DNA of 64,000 nt from an uncultured Eubacterium sp. (GCA_910577295.1 CAJTLS010000005.1:1-64000); one strand, 5' to 3'; counted from the stretch's first letter, positions 11,297 through 18,910 are shown. Program-made: numbers and translations. Notes: generated by a model not told the origin, from the letters alone.

Positions 11297-11887
11297 CTAT
11301 GACAATTTATTAATAAATGCCTCCAGAATCTCTGCTGTTCCCTCTATTCCAAGCAGACTGCTATTGATACAGATATCATAATTTCTGGAATCGCCCCATT
11401 TGAAATCTGAAAAATAATTATGATATCTCTTTCTCGACCTGTCATGGCGCTCACACTTAAACACCGCCTCCTGCTTTGATATCCCAAACTTGTCCATCGT
11501 ATGACGCAATTTTGTCTCTTCATCCCCCACAACAAAGACGGACACAAGTCCCTCCCTGTCTTTTAAAACGGTTTCCGAGCAGCGCCCCAAAACGACAAAC
11601 GATTCTCCGCTGTCCGCTCTCTTTCGCAGAAAATCAAACTGCATCTGCGCCAGATTCTCTTCCATTGAGTTGGAATGTCCTTTCACCCGCCGTGATAACA
11701 GGCGGTTTCTCGGCTTCTCGTCAACACTTTCTAACATTTCCGGCTTAATGTTCTTTTCCTGTGCAATCTCCTCTAACATGTTCCGGTCGTAGAGCTGCAA
11801 TCCCAAATCTTGTGCAATTTTTTGCGCAATCTCGCGTCCTCCGGTTCCATATTCACGACTAATGGATATAATCTGTTGTTTTGCCAC
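11297..11887 (-). CDS. cytidylate kinase-like family protein
   Basis: 196 residues from the GTG at 11887, which has GGAGGG 4 bp upstream; the in-frame ATG at 11899 overlaps that site. The start IISISREYGTGGREIAQKIAQDLG has the pattern of the Cytidylate_kin2 family, where the usual P-loop GxxGxGKG is replaced by a GTGG segment. A later YDRNMLEEIA segment, FVVLGRCS and RHDRSRKRYHNYFS match the same family. The substrate is not known: these proteins sit apart from true CMP kinase (Cmk) and are common in Clostridia. It has its own promoter and terminator and lies between rplL and rpoB, where most bacteria have nothing. Confidence 0.75.
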   Translation of the reverse strand: MAKQQIISISREYGTGGREIAQKIAQDLGLQLYDRNMLEEIAQEKNIKPEMLESVDEKPRNRLLSRRVKGHSNSMEENLAQMQFDFLRKRADSGESFVVLGRCSETVLKDREGLVSVFVVGDEETKLRHTMDKFGISKQEAVFKCERHDRSRKRYHNYFSDFKWGDSRNYDICINSSLLGIEGTAEILEAFINKLS

Positions 11888-12006
11888 AATGCCCTCCATT
11901 CCGGTGCAAACTGCGAAAATACTTTTCGCATTCTGTATGCTCCCTGTTCTTTTATATTTATAGATAATTTGTGCTTTCAGTCAGTAAGAAATGTATTTCT
12001 ACTTTT

Positions 12007-12035
12007 ATTATATCCCTTTCCTCACAGGGAAGCAA
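12007..12035 (-). promoter_or_regulatory. promoter of the kinase-like gene
   Basis: TTGCTT (12030-12035), 17-bp spacer, perfect TATAAT (12007-12012) on the minus strand. The leader to the GTG start is about 110 nt and contains no further structure that I recognise. The 320-bp gap 11888-12220 is otherwise filled by this promoter and the rplL terminator. Confidence 0.7.
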
Positions 12036-12093
12036 GGGGTGTTTGACGCCAATTTTGTCGTAATACACCACTATCTCCTCCACCAATGGCTAC

Positions 12094-12179
12094 AAAAAAC
12101 AGGGAAACCATAATCATCGAAAAGAATTAGTACTCATAACGAGTGATTCTCTCCTAACATGATTATGCATTCCCTGTTT
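12094..12179 (-). terminator. strong terminator after rplL
   Basis: Read on the minus strand, AAACAGGGAA...ATAATCAT pairs with ATGATTAT...TTCCCTGTTTTTT over a long interrupted stem, with a small inner hairpin (ACTC/GAGT) in the apical part. The T-run follows directly. It closes the rplJ-rplL unit about 40 bp after the rplL stop. Confidence 0.75.
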
Positions 12180-12220
12180 CTGCTAAAATGTTTTATTCAG
12201 GTAATAATCTTACAGCTTTA

Positions 12221-12589
12221 TTATTTAAGAGTAACTTTAGCGCCCTCATCTTCGAGCTTCTTCTTAATATCTTCTGCTTCTTCTTTGCTTGCGCCCTCTT
12301 TGATTACTTTAGGAGCTCCGTCTACTACGTCTTTTGCTTCTTTCAGACCAAGACCTGTAACTTCGCGGACAACTTTGATAACTTTAACTTTAGAAGCGCC
12401 TACTTCTGTCAATTCTACATCAAACTCGTCTTTCTCTGCAGCTCCTGCCGCACCGTCTGCACCTGCTGCTGCAACAACTACGCCTGCTGCTGCAGATACG
12501 CCAAATTCTTCCTCACATGCTTTTACTAAATCATTTAATTCCATTACGCTCATCGCTTTGATAGCGTCGATAAATTCCTGTGTTGTCAT
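12221..12589 (-). CDS. rplL: ribosomal protein L7/L12
   Basis: 122 residues from the ATG at 12589, set by GGAGG 8 bp upstream. Two domains are visible: an N-terminal dimerisation helix ([30 protein letters not shown]), an alanine/glycine-rich hinge (about 35-55), and the C-terminal domain that contacts elongation factors ([36 protein letters not shown]). It forms the ribosomal stalk with L10. It follows rplJ by 44 bp and is last in the unit. Confidence 0.97.
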   Translation of the reverse strand: MTTQEFIDAIKAMSVMELNDLVKACEEEFGVSAAAGVVVAAAGADGAAGAAEKDEFDVELTEVGASKVKVIKVVREVTGLGLKEAKDVVDGAPKVIKEGASKEEAEDIKKKLEDEGAKVTLK

Positions 12590-12633
12590 TTTACATTCCT
12601 CCATTTTAATTTTTAATAACTAATCACAAATTT

Positions 12634-13134
12634 CTATGCTTCTGCTGCTTCACCCTGCGCTTCTGCAATTTGCTTAACGACACGGGCAAAGTTTGTAATA
12701 GGCGACTGCAGGCTTCCAAGCAATTTGGAAATAAGCTCGTCCTTGGACGGAATTGTTGCAAGAACCTTAACCGCATTCTCGTCATAGTACTCGCCATCCA
12801 CGATTGCACTCTTTATCTGAAGCGCTTCTGCTTCTTTGGAAAAATTGTTGAGAATTCTTGCCGGAGCAGTCTCATCTTCAATCCCAAACGCAATCGCTGT
12901 CGGGCCCTCCAAATCTTTGTCAAGCTGTGCATAATCCGTGCCGTCAAATGCCAGATGAAGCATTGTATTCTTGTATACTTTGTATACTACGCCAGCTTCT
13001 CTCAACGTCTTACGAAGTCTTGTGTCCTGTTCTACAGTGAGGCCGCGGTAATCAACTAAAACAACTGATTTTGCCTCTGACACATAGCCTTTGATTTCAT
13101 CGACAACGGGTGCCTTCAATTCGACTTTAGCCAT
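12634..13134 (-). CDS. rplJ: ribosomal protein L10
   Basis: 166 residues, the stalk base protein that holds L7/L12 dimers on 23S rRNA. The N-terminal RNA-binding part has VVLVDYRGLTVEQDTRLRKTLREAGVVYKVYKNTML, characteristic of the family, and the C-terminal helix (NFARVVKQIAEAQGEAAEA) binds L7/L12. Translation starts at an ATG 6 bp after AGGAGG. The L10 leader upstream is the expected site of autogenous control by the L10-L12 complex. Confidence 0.97.
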   Translation of the reverse strand: MAKVELKAPVVDEIKGYVSEAKSVVLVDYRGLTVEQDTRLRKTLREAGVVYKVYKNTMLHLAFDGTDYAQLDKDLEGPTAIAFGIEDETAPARILNNFSKEAEALQIKSAIVDGEYYDENAVKVLATIPSKDELISKLLGSLQSPITNFARVVKQIAEAQGEAAEA

Positions 13135-13345
13135 GATTTGTTACCTCCTTTTATTGTCAGCTTTCGCTGCCATATAATCTGCCGGAGAATGTTACTTTTA
13201 CGCAACTGAAAAACCTCTTCGTCTCTGCAGACGAAGAGGTTGTAGATAATCTCACAAAAAAAGTGTAATTCACAATCTTCCTCGGCAAGCGGCTTGCGCA
13301 CTTATATAGAAATCTATACTTGCTGTCTGCGGCAGTTATAAACTT
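13135..13345 (-). promoter_or_regulatory. L10 leader RNA with attenuator hairpin
   Basis: The 210-nt leader of rplJ carries the conserved L10-leader segments CCGCAGACAGC and GCTTGCCGAGG in the first half. In the second half a perfect 13-bp stem (AACCTCTTCGTCT / AGACGAAGAGGTT, 13212-13241) is followed by TTTTTC, so it works as an intrinsic terminator. In Firmicutes the L10(L12)4 complex binds this leader when in excess and reduces rplJ-rplL expression. The hairpin and motifs are seen; the regulation is inferred from the family. Confidence 0.85.
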
Positions 13346-13350
13346 TTGTT

Positions 13351-13379
13351 AGTGTAGCACACACTATCTTATCTGTCAA
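13351..13379 (-). promoter_or_regulatory. rplJL promoter
   Basis: TTGACA (13374-13379), 17-bp spacer, TACACT (13351-13356) on the minus strand, just after the rplA stop. It lets rplJ-rplL be expressed apart from the rpmG-secE-nusG-rplK-rplA transcript. Confidence 0.7.
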
Positions 13380-13396
13380 GATAAATTCAAAACCAA

Positions 13397-14089
13397 TCAG
13401 CCAATCTTTAATGTGTTGACCTTGATTCCCGGACCCATCGTAGAAGTAAGCGTCACGCTCTTCATATAGGTTCCTTTTGCACTTGATGGTTTTGCCTTAA
13501 TAATAGCTTCCATCAAAGTGTTAAAGTTATCTGCAAGCTGTTCCTCGGTAAAGGATGCTTTACCTACCGGACAGTGGATAATATTTGCTTTGTCCAAACG
13601 ATACTCAATTTTACCGGCTTTAATATCATTAACAGCCTTTGTAACATCCATTGTAACCGTACCGGCTTTCGGGTTCGGCATAAGACCTTTCGGCCCGAGT
13701 ACACGTCCCAAACGACCAACTACGCCCATCATATCTGGTGTTGCTACTACTACGTCAAACTCAAACCAGCCTTCGTTCTGGATTTTAGGAATCAGTTCCT
13801 CGCCACCTACATAGTCCGCGCCTGCTGCTTCTGCCTCTGCTACTTTATCGCCTTTCGCAAATACAAGAACACGAACAGACTTACCGGTTCCATGAGGAAG
13901 AACTACCGCACCGCGTACCTGCTGGTCAGCATGACGTCCGTCAACTCCAAGACGTATATGAGCTTCTACGGTTTCATCGAATTTTGCAACTGCTGTTTTC
14001 TTTACAAGGCTAATTGCTTCCGCTACCTCGTACTGTACCGTACGATCAACTAACTTAGCGGCTTCTGTATACTTTTTACCTCTTTTCAT
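13397..14089 (-). CDS. rplA: ribosomal protein L1
   Basis: 230 residues from the ATG at 14089, which stands 8 bp after AGGAGG; an ATG 6 bp earlier is too close to that site. It forms the mobile L1 stalk near the ribosomal E site. The family segments [55 protein letters not shown] and the C-terminal TMGPG are all present. It is the last gene of its transcript; the 155-bp gap from rplK holds a possible L1 binding site. Confidence 0.97.
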   Translation of the reverse strand: MKRGKKYTEAAKLVDRTVQYEVAEAISLVKKTAVAKFDETVEAHIRLGVDGRHADQQVRGAVVLPHGTGKSVRVLVFAKGDKVAEAEAAGADYVGGEELIPKIQNEGWFEFDVVVATPDMMGVVGRLGRVLGPKGLMPNPKAGTVTMDVTKAVNDIKAGKIEYRLDKANIIHCPVGKASFTEEQLADNFNTLMEAIIKAKPSSAKGTYMKSVTLTSTMGPGIKVNTLKIG

Positions 14090-14104
14090 TTCCATAACCT
14101 CCTA

Positions 14105-14240
14105 GTGGTATTAGCGAACATTTCTACCAAATTTGTAATCTGGCACGGGGAAAAGCCTTACGGCTCTTCAGTGCGCTTTTTTACAAGCGCCATGTCTCCC
14201 ACAACGTCCAAATGACATTAAATCTTTTTTCAATCCTGTT
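14105..14240 (-). promoter_or_regulatory. candidate L1-binding structured spacer between rplK and rplA
   Basis: The 155-bp spacer, read as RNA, has the sequence GUGGGAG (14202-14196) followed by a 6-bp hairpin (GCGCTT/AAGCGC, 14190-14173) and a 4-bp hairpin (AGCC/GGCT, 14165-14154), ending about 60 nt before the rplA ribosome binding site. GUGGGAG is also the core of the L1 site in 23S rRNA, and L1 is known to bind its own mRNA through a copy of that site. The placement just before rplA is suggestive; the claim rests on motif likeness only. Confidence 0.45.
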
Positions 14241-14244
14241 TTGA

Positions 14245-14670
14245 CTATTCTTCTACTGTGATGCCCATACTTCTTGCCGTGCCGGCAATCATGCTGATAG
14301 CAGCTTCCATGCTGCCTGCATTTAAGTCAGGCATCTTTGTCTCTGCGATTTTCTGAAGATCATCTTTCGAAATCGTAGCAACTTTCTTCTTATTCGGCTC
14401 ACCGGAACCAGACTGTATCTTGCAGGCTTTCTTCAAAAGAACAGCCGCCGGCGGAGTCTTACATACAAAACTAAAACTTCTGTCCGCATAGACAGTGATA
14501 ACGACAGGAATAATCATTCCATCCTGTCCCTGAGTCTGAGCATTAAACTCTTTTGTGAACTGAGCAATGTTGATTCCGTGCTGTCCAAGTGCAGGACCTA
14601 CCGGCGGAGCCGGAGTTGCCTTGCCTGCCGGAATCTGTAATTTAATATATCCTTCGACTTTTTTAGCCAT
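14245..14670 (-). CDS. rplK: ribosomal protein L11
   Basis: 141 residues, usual length. It binds the GTPase-associated centre of 23S rRNA. The N-terminal [26 protein letters not shown] and the C-terminal RNA-binding part (KPPPA-like [20 protein letters not shown]) are clear. AGGAGG lies 8 bp before the ATG. It follows nusG by 21 bp in the same transcript. Confidence 0.97.
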   Translation of the reverse strand: MAKKVEGYIKLQIPAGKATPAPPVGPALGQHGINIAQFTKEFNAQTQGQDGMIIPVVITVYADRSFSFVCKTPPAAVLLKKACKIQSGSGEPNKKKVATISKDDLQKIAETKMPDLNAGSMEAAISMIAGTARSMGITVEE

Positions 14671-14691
14671 TTTACATTTCCTCCTAATCGA

Positions 14692-15210
14692 TTAAACCAG
14701 TTTCAAATCTGAGAAATCAATCTCTACCGGAGTATCGCGCCCAAACATGTCAATAATAATGACTGCCATCTGTTTGGCCGGATGAACTTCCTGAACGACG
14801 CCGTTAGTATCCTGCCATACTCCCTCGGTAACGACAACCAGATCGCCAATGGAAAATGGCGATTGTTCTGCTTCCGCCAAAAATCCCATGTTAGTAATCT
14901 CTTCTTCTGTCAGGGGTACCGGTTTCGAACCGGGCCCGACAAAACCGGTTACGCCACGCGTGTTTCGCACAACATACCATGTCTGGTCATTCATAATCAT
15001 GTTAATCAGAACATACGCCGGAAACATTTTCTTCTGCACCTGTTTCTTCTCGCCGTTCCTCTCTTCGACAACGGTCTGGAGCGGAATCATCACTTCCATG
15101 ATCTGATCCTGCAGATTACGATTTTCAATTGTCTTCTCAATATCTGCTTTTACCTTATTCTCATATCCGGAATAAGTATGAACTACATACCATTTTGCTT
15201 CTTCTGCCAT
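14692..15210 (-). CDS. nusG: transcription termination/antitermination factor NusG
   Basis: 172 residues. The NGN domain (KWYVVHTYSGYENKVK start, VRNTRGVTGFVG) binds RNA polymerase, and the C-terminal KOW domain (PFSIGDLVVVTEGVWQDTNGVVQEV) links it to other factors. The protein travels with RNA polymerase and influences pausing. It lies 9 bp after secE. The two domains fill the whole length, with no insertion. Confidence 0.97.
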   Translation of the reverse strand: MAEEAKWYVVHTYSGYENKVKADIEKTIENRNLQDQIMEVMIPLQTVVEERNGEKKQVQKKMFPAYVLINMIMNDQTWYVVRNTRGVTGFVGPGSKPVPLTEEEITNMGFLAEAEQSPFSIGDLVVVTEGVWQDTNGVVQEVHPAKQMAVIIIDMFGRDTPVEIDFSDLKLV

Positions 15211-15219
15211 AGTTACCTC

Positions 15220-15420
15220 CTATGCAAGGTTCAGCGCTGTCAACCCAAAACGGATTGCCCAGTCGATACCGGCAATGAGTACACCAAGTAATACGGAAAC
15301 CGTAATAACCAAAGCCGACTGTTTTGCCAAGTCTTCTTTCTTTGGCCATGTGCACTTCTTAAATTCGCTTTTCACATTCTTGAAGAAGCTGGTTTTTGCA
15401 GTTTTTTCTGCTTCGCTCAT
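15220..15420 (-). CDS. secE: preprotein translocase subunit SecE
   Basis: 66 residues from the ATG at 15420; a GTG 9 bp upstream is read-in. It has the short Firmicutes form: a cytoplasmic amphipathic helix (FFKNVKSEFKKCTWPKKEDL, the conserved WPKKED) and one membrane helix (VITVSVLLGVLIAGIDWAI). It braces SecY in the SecYEG channel. It sits between rpmG and nusG, as in most Firmicutes. Confidence 0.95.
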   Translation of the reverse strand: MSEAEKTAKTSFFKNVKSEFKKCTWPKKEDLAKQSALVITVSVLLGVLIAGIDWAIRFGLTALNLA

Positions 15421-15456
15421 GTGACACACATCCTTTCTGAAACATCATCACAGAGA

Positions 15457-15606
15457 CTATTTTGTCTCCTTATGCAACGTGTGTTTCTTGCAAAATCTAC
15501 AATACTTCTTTGTTTCCATTCTGTCCGGATGGTTCTTCTTATCTTTGGTCATGTTGTAATTGCGCTGCTTGCACTCTGTACATTCCAAAGTTATCTTAGT
15601 ACGCAT
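15457..15606 (-). CDS. rpmG: ribosomal protein L33
   Basis: 49 residues beginning [17 protein letters not shown], with two CxxC pairs (CTEC and CRFC) that mark the zinc-binding (C+) form of L33. AGGTGAC precedes the ATG. It is the first gene of the rpmG-secE-nusG-rplK-rplA transcript, 36 bp upstream of secE. Bacteria of this group often also carry a cysteine-free copy elsewhere; none is in the window. Confidence 0.95.
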   Translation of the reverse strand: MRTKITLECTECKQRNYNMTKDKKNHPDRMETKKYCRFCKKHTLHKETK

Positions 15607-15673
15607 CTTGTCACCTCCGTGATTGTTATTGTCGCTGCTTATTGCAGTCAGTCAAAATTTCAGGCATAAAAAA

Positions 15674-15720
15674 AAGACCTAATTCATCGCTAGAATACTA
15701 TAACACAATGATTAGGTCTT
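15674..15720 (-). terminator. terminator of the beta-helix gene, with a promoter in its loop
   Basis: On the minus strand AAGACCTAAT (15720-15711) pairs perfectly with ATTAGGTCTT (15683-15674), then comes a run of eight T. The stem can be extended by three pairs past a bulge. It lies 44 bp after the stop of the beta-helix gene. The 27-nt loop holds the -10 box of the rpmG promoter. Confidence 0.7.
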
Positions 15721-15726
15721 CGTCAA
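15697..15726 (-). promoter_or_regulatory. promoter of rpmG-secE-nusG-rplK-rplA
   Basis: TTGACG (15721-15726), 18-bp spacer, TATAGT (15697-15702) on the minus strand. The spacer is the first arm of the upstream terminator stem and the start point would lie in its loop. The new transcript therefore begins with only the second arm and cannot form the terminator itself. Confidence 0.7.
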
Positions 15727-15763
15727 TACTTTTTTGTCAGGACAGCAGGTAATGACAGCTCAG

Positions 15764-17035
15764 CTATCCACGAACAATATCTATCGTTTCTGCATTCGTG
15801 AATACATTATATACCGGACAAATACGAACAAAATATTCACCGAGCGACAAATCTCTTCCAACATTCGTCGCTAAATCCTCCCGATTGCTGTTCGTCAGTG
15901 AATTGTAAGTAATCGGATATTGTGACCCCGGGCCACTGTTCTTCCATGCGATATACTGAATTGGGCGTCCCGCACCGCTTATCTCATTATTTCGAATGGC
16001 AACATTGACGGCGCCACTCACAAGAATGCCTCTCGTATTGTCTTTCCCCGGCTGCTTAATTGCCTGTATAGTATTGTTCTCTACAATAGAATCTTTCCAG
16101 TTCATAATGCGGATCGGGGAATCCCATTTCATATTACTAATCCAGTTGTTGCGAATTATGACTCCCGTGTGGTACATCTGCTGTTTCCCTTTCACACTGT
16201 ATTTGTGCGTCCCGATAGCACGGCCCATATTTGAAAACCGGCACTTCTCAATCGTTACGTTTCGATTCGGCGTCTTGTCCATTTTCGACCAATCATTGTT
16301 AAACCCCTGCGTGGCTTTATCCGGCGTATCAATATTGATGGCTTCTTTCACCATATCTGAGCCCTTTTTCGCATTTTTAAAGGAACAGTTTGACACTCTC
16401 ACATTCTGCGAGGCATCCATTTCAATAAAATGCGCCCCGTTCATATTGGAAAAAGAAATATTATCGACAGTGACATTGCTATTGTGTCCCATCACAATGC
16501 CAATCGCGTATTTCATATATTTCAAATTCATCGACACATTTCCTTTGCCGACAAAATGTATATTCTTCTCCCCCTGATAACGGCCATACACTCTGCTCTT
16601 CTTTGCCTTGGACGGACGCAGGAGCTGAAATATCGTAATCGAGGCAGGCATCCTTTTCTTATTCGTCTTCTTTCCTTTTACAATCTTGACGCCGTCTTCA
16701 AAAATAATGGTAACATTCGAAGGAACGAGTATCGTATTGGTAATCGTGTACGTTCCTTTCTTCAGTACAAGCGTCCCCTTTCCTGCTTTTTGGAATTTCT
16801 CCATATAAGAACGTATCGTAAAATAATTCCTTGTTTTCGCATTGTACAAACTGGACTTTTTATACTTTGACGCTTTCAGCGGTTTCGTCTTTGGCGATAT
16901 CTTATACACTTTTCCCTGTTTATAGTCATTTTCTGGTGTCGGTACAGCCGCCTTCGCGACCTTGCCCGCAGCCACTGGCAGCACAAGCAGCATTAGCGCC
17001 ACTAATAAAATTTTTCTCCCAACTTTTTGTTGCAT
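15764..17035 (-). CDS. secreted right-handed beta-helix protein (pectate-lyase-like fold)
   Basis: 423 residues from the ATG at 17035 (AAAGGA 8 bp upstream). A signal peptide (ILLVALMLLVLPVAA, then KAA) precedes a pectate-lyase-3-like start (TIRSYMEKFQKAGKGTLVLKKGTYTI) and many parallel beta-helix rungs with asparagine ladders (NVTVDNISFSNM, NVRVSNCSFKNA, NVTIEKCRFSNM, GVIIRNNWISNM, SIVENNTIQ, NVAIRNNEISG). The fold occurs in polysaccharide lyases, hydrolases and epimerases. I cannot point to catalytic residues, so activity on a glycan is possible but not shown. It is transcribed alone, between the rpmG promoter and the divergent NusG-II gene. Confidence 0.75.
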   Translation of the reverse strand: MQQKVGRKILLVALMLLVLPVAAGKVAKAAVPTPENDYKQGKVYKISPKTKPLKASKYKKSSLYNAKTRNYFTIRSYMEKFQKAGKGTLVLKKGTYTITNTILVPSNVTIIFEDGVKIVKGKKTNKKRMPASITIFQLLRPSKAKKSRVYGRYQGEKNIHFVGKGNVSMNLKYMKYAIGIVMGHNSNVTVDNISFSNMNGAHFIEMDASQNVRVSNCSFKNAKKGSDMVKEAINIDTPDKATQGFNNDWSKMDKTPNRNVTIEKCRFSNMGRAIGTHKYSVKGKQQMYHTGVIIRNNWISNMKWDSPIRIMNWKDSIVENNTIQAIKQPGKDNTRGILVSGAVNVAIRNNEISGAGRPIQYIAWKNSGPGSQYPITYNSLTNSNREDLATNVGRDLSLGEYFVRICPVYNVFTNAETIDIVRG

Positions 17036-17054
17036 TGTTTTCATCCTTTCTTCT

Positions 17055-17083
17055 TTGACTTTCCAAATAAAATCTGCTATCGT
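17055..17083 (+). promoter_or_regulatory. promoter of the NusG-II / Gx gene pair
   Basis: TTGACT (17055-17060), 17-bp spacer, TATCGT (17078-17083). It lies 33 bp before the start codon of the NusG-domain-II gene, in the short region shared with the divergent beta-helix gene. Confidence 0.6.
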
Positions 17084-17115
17084 ATCTTTGTACGCATCAC
17101 AAAGGAGGTCTTTTT

Positions 17116-17508
17116 ATGGTAAAGACAAATCCATTTCGAATACGTGATATTTGTTTTCTGACTCTGCTATTTATAATCGGAATCATCTTATCTGTTTGGG
17201 TCTTTTTCCCGTCTGCCTCTGAACATGGCATTCTGGAAGTCCGCCTTAACGGACAGCTTCGGATGAGTCTTCCCTTAGAGCAGGACACTGACAGAGAAGT
17301 CTCTGCCTCTAATCATATCATAAATCGCTTTCGGATACAAGATGGTACTGTCCGAATGACAGAGGCAAACTGCCATGACCGCACATGCGTCCACACGAAA
17401 GCCATAAGCAGACCGGGAGAAAGTATTGTCTGTCTTCCTCACCGGCTCGTCTTAGCAATTGTAGAAACTGACGGAGCTGATTCGCAGCCGGACGCTGTCA
17501 TACACTGA
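17116..17508 (+). CDS. NusG domain II-containing membrane-anchored protein
   Basis: 130 residues with a ribosome binding site AAAGGAGG 8 bp upstream. One membrane helix (FLTLLFIIGIILSVWVFF, about 14-31) anchors it; the rest is an extracytoplasmic NusG-domain-II sandwich with the conserved tail NCHDRTCVHTKAISRPGESIVCLPHRLVL, including two cysteines (C95-C100 region) and a third before PHR. Despite the name it has nothing to do with transcription. The gene pair NusG-II plus Gx transporter recurs in Firmicutes and is linked with flavin-based electron export and quinone supply. The redox role here is inferred. Confidence 0.8.
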   Translation: MVKTNPFRIRDICFLTLLFIIGIILSVWVFFPSASEHGILEVRLNGQLRMSLPLEQDTDREVSASNHIINRFRIQDGTVRMTEANCHDRTCVHTKAISRPGESIVCLPHRLVLAIVETDGADSQPDAVIH

Positions 17509-17520
17509 CGGAACTTATTG

Positions 17521-17632
17521 TGCGAAACGCTAGAAACGACAATTTGCTCCTGAGCGAAAGCAAATTACTTTGTTCCTACACAAGAGACTCTTCGAGTTTT
17601 CTCGTGCTTTTCTTCGCGATAAATCGCTCAGA
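17521..17632. other. structure-rich spacer between the NusG-II and Gx genes
   Basis: In about 110 bp I see several nested inverted repeats: AATTTGC/GCAAATT (17541-17547, 17560-17566), CTGAGCGA/TCGCTCAG (17550-17557, 17624-17631), ACTC-ttc-GAGT (17587-17597) and GCGAT-aa-ATCGC (17616-17627). They cannot all form at once; at least two alternative folds are possible. It could be a translational control element of the downstream gene or a small dispersed repeat. No known RNA family was recognised. Confidence 0.45.
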
Positions 17633-17645
17633 AATGGGGATTATT

Positions 17646-18155
17646 ATGAAAAATAGAACGACAACAATGGCTATCCTTTCTATTTATATTGCCATTGCCT
17701 TTATTTTCAGTTATATCGAAAATCTGTTTCCACTTCCTATTCCCTTTCCGGGCATCAAACTCGGGTTAGCGAATCTCGTCATCGTACTTGCCCTGTGCCA
17801 ATTCGGGTTACCATACGCTTTCGCTATTTCCTTTCTGCGAAATTTGCTAAATGCCTTTACTTTCGGAAATTTATTTGGCTTTTTCTATAGTCTTGCCGGC
17901 AGCATTGCAAGCCTTTTTTTCATGTATTTGCTTCTTTTTCCATTAAAAAAGACACAACTATCACTCGTTAGTGTTAGTTGTGTCGGTGGTATCATTCATA
18001 ATTTGGGGCAGTTTGCCGTCGCCTCTTTCCTCGTCGGCCCGTCCGCAATTCTACCTTATCTTCCTTTTCTCTACTTTGCCGGACTTATCGCCGGCGCACT
18101 CATTGGCTTTGTCACAAAACTTTGCCTGCAGCGATTAACAATAGGAATTAAATAA
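17646..18155 (+). CDS. Gx transporter family membrane protein (heptaprenyl diphosphate synthase component I-like)
   Basis: 169 residues from the ATG at 17646, after GGGGA; an upstream extension to 17520 runs through the hairpin-rich spacer and is not protein-like. Five or so membrane helices, with the family segment NLFPLPIPFPGIKLGLANLVIVLAL near the start and NAFTFGNLFGFFYSLAGSIASL in the middle. The family looks like an ECF-type substrate-binding component and was named after a quinone side-chain synthase; its substrate is not established. It is paired with the NusG-II gene. Its last 21 bp overlap the convergent unknown gene. Confidence 0.8.
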   Translation: MKNRTTTMAILSIYIAIAFIFSYIENLFPLPIPFPGIKLGLANLVIVLALCQFGLPYAFAISFLRNLLNAFTFGNLFGFFYSLAGSIASLFFMYLLLFPLKKTQLSLVSVSCVGGIIHNLGQFAVASFLVGPSAILPYLPFLYFAGLIAGALIGFVTKLCLQRLTIGIK

Positions 18156-18761
18156 CATCCCACTGTAAAGCGAAGGCTCATACGCAGAACCAATATCATT
18201 GCGATGCAGATGAGCATAACTGTATACTTTCTTATCGACATATTCCATCGGGTTCATACTCATTTTCTCACACTTTGCTGCCAGTTGTTTTGTAAATTCT
18301 TCCGGCACACGCAGCAATTCTTCTTTCTCGGGCATAACCAGATAGCCGTTATCGTCTACTGCAATACCAGACTCCAGCAATTCCGCCATATTGCGTTCAA
18401 CTAAATTACGCAATTCTCCCCCCGGCCGGGATGGTTTACCGGATGCAAGACCAAATTCATCACTTTTTTCTAACAGTTTGTTAAACAAACCGCCCATTTT
18501 CATAAGATTTTCTGTTTTGTCCTGCGGCCGTCCGCTCAAGCTTTCCTCTGCAGCCTCCCCGAGTTCCATGGACATTTCTTTCACATGCAGCGCATACGCC
18601 TGTGTCTCATCTGATAATTTTACCATGACAAGAGGAGTCGCATTGTTCAGACTCATGATACTCTTATATTTACTTTTTAACTCATTTCTGTTGTGGACAC
18701 TGCTTTTAGGAGAAACCTTTGGCAAATATCCACCTAAATATAAATTGTATGCCTCTACCAT
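18135..18761 (-). CDS. uncharacterised protein, 208 residues
   Basis: Start taken at the ATG 18761, which has GGAGGG 10 bp upstream; the longer frame to 18797 lacks a site. No family recognised. The protein is soluble, without signal peptide or membrane helix. Residues about 25-75 (ELKSKYKSIMSLNNATPLVMVKLSDETQAYALHVKEMSMEL) resemble in rhythm a conserved segment of small Lachnospiraceae proteins encoded near flagellar or surface genes; I recall this only loosely. The middle is charged and helical, and the C-terminus is tyrosine rich. The 3' end overlaps the convergent Gx gene by 21 bp. Confidence 0.65.
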   Translation of the reverse strand: MVEAYNLYLGGYLPKVSPKSSVHNRNELKSKYKSIMSLNNATPLVMVKLSDETQAYALHVKEMSMELGEAAEESLSGRPQDKTENLMKMGGLFNKLLEKSDEFGLASGKPSRPGGELRNLVERNMAELLESGIAVDDNGYLVMPEKEELLRVPEEFTKQLAAKCEKMSMNPMEYVDKKVYSYAHLHRNDIGSAYEPSLYSGMLFNSYC

Positions 18762-18910
18762 AATTATCACGCCCTCCGTGGCACGCCATAATGGCAATTT
18801 TACTCCTTAATAAATAATTAAGAAACGCCTATTTATTCTATTTAATTATATCGCACTATTGAAAAAAATGCAACCCCAAAAACACAATTTGTATTTCACA
18901 TATGCATACA

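Noticed and set aside
14920..14950. tRNA-like T-arm sequence GGTTTCGAACC
   Set aside because: It lies inside nusG coding sequence and there is no acceptor, D or anticodon stem around it.
17520..17645. N-terminal extension of the Gx protein to 17520
   Set aside because: The added residues run through the hairpin-rich spacer and are not membrane-protein-like, while GGGGA stands before the ATG at 17646.
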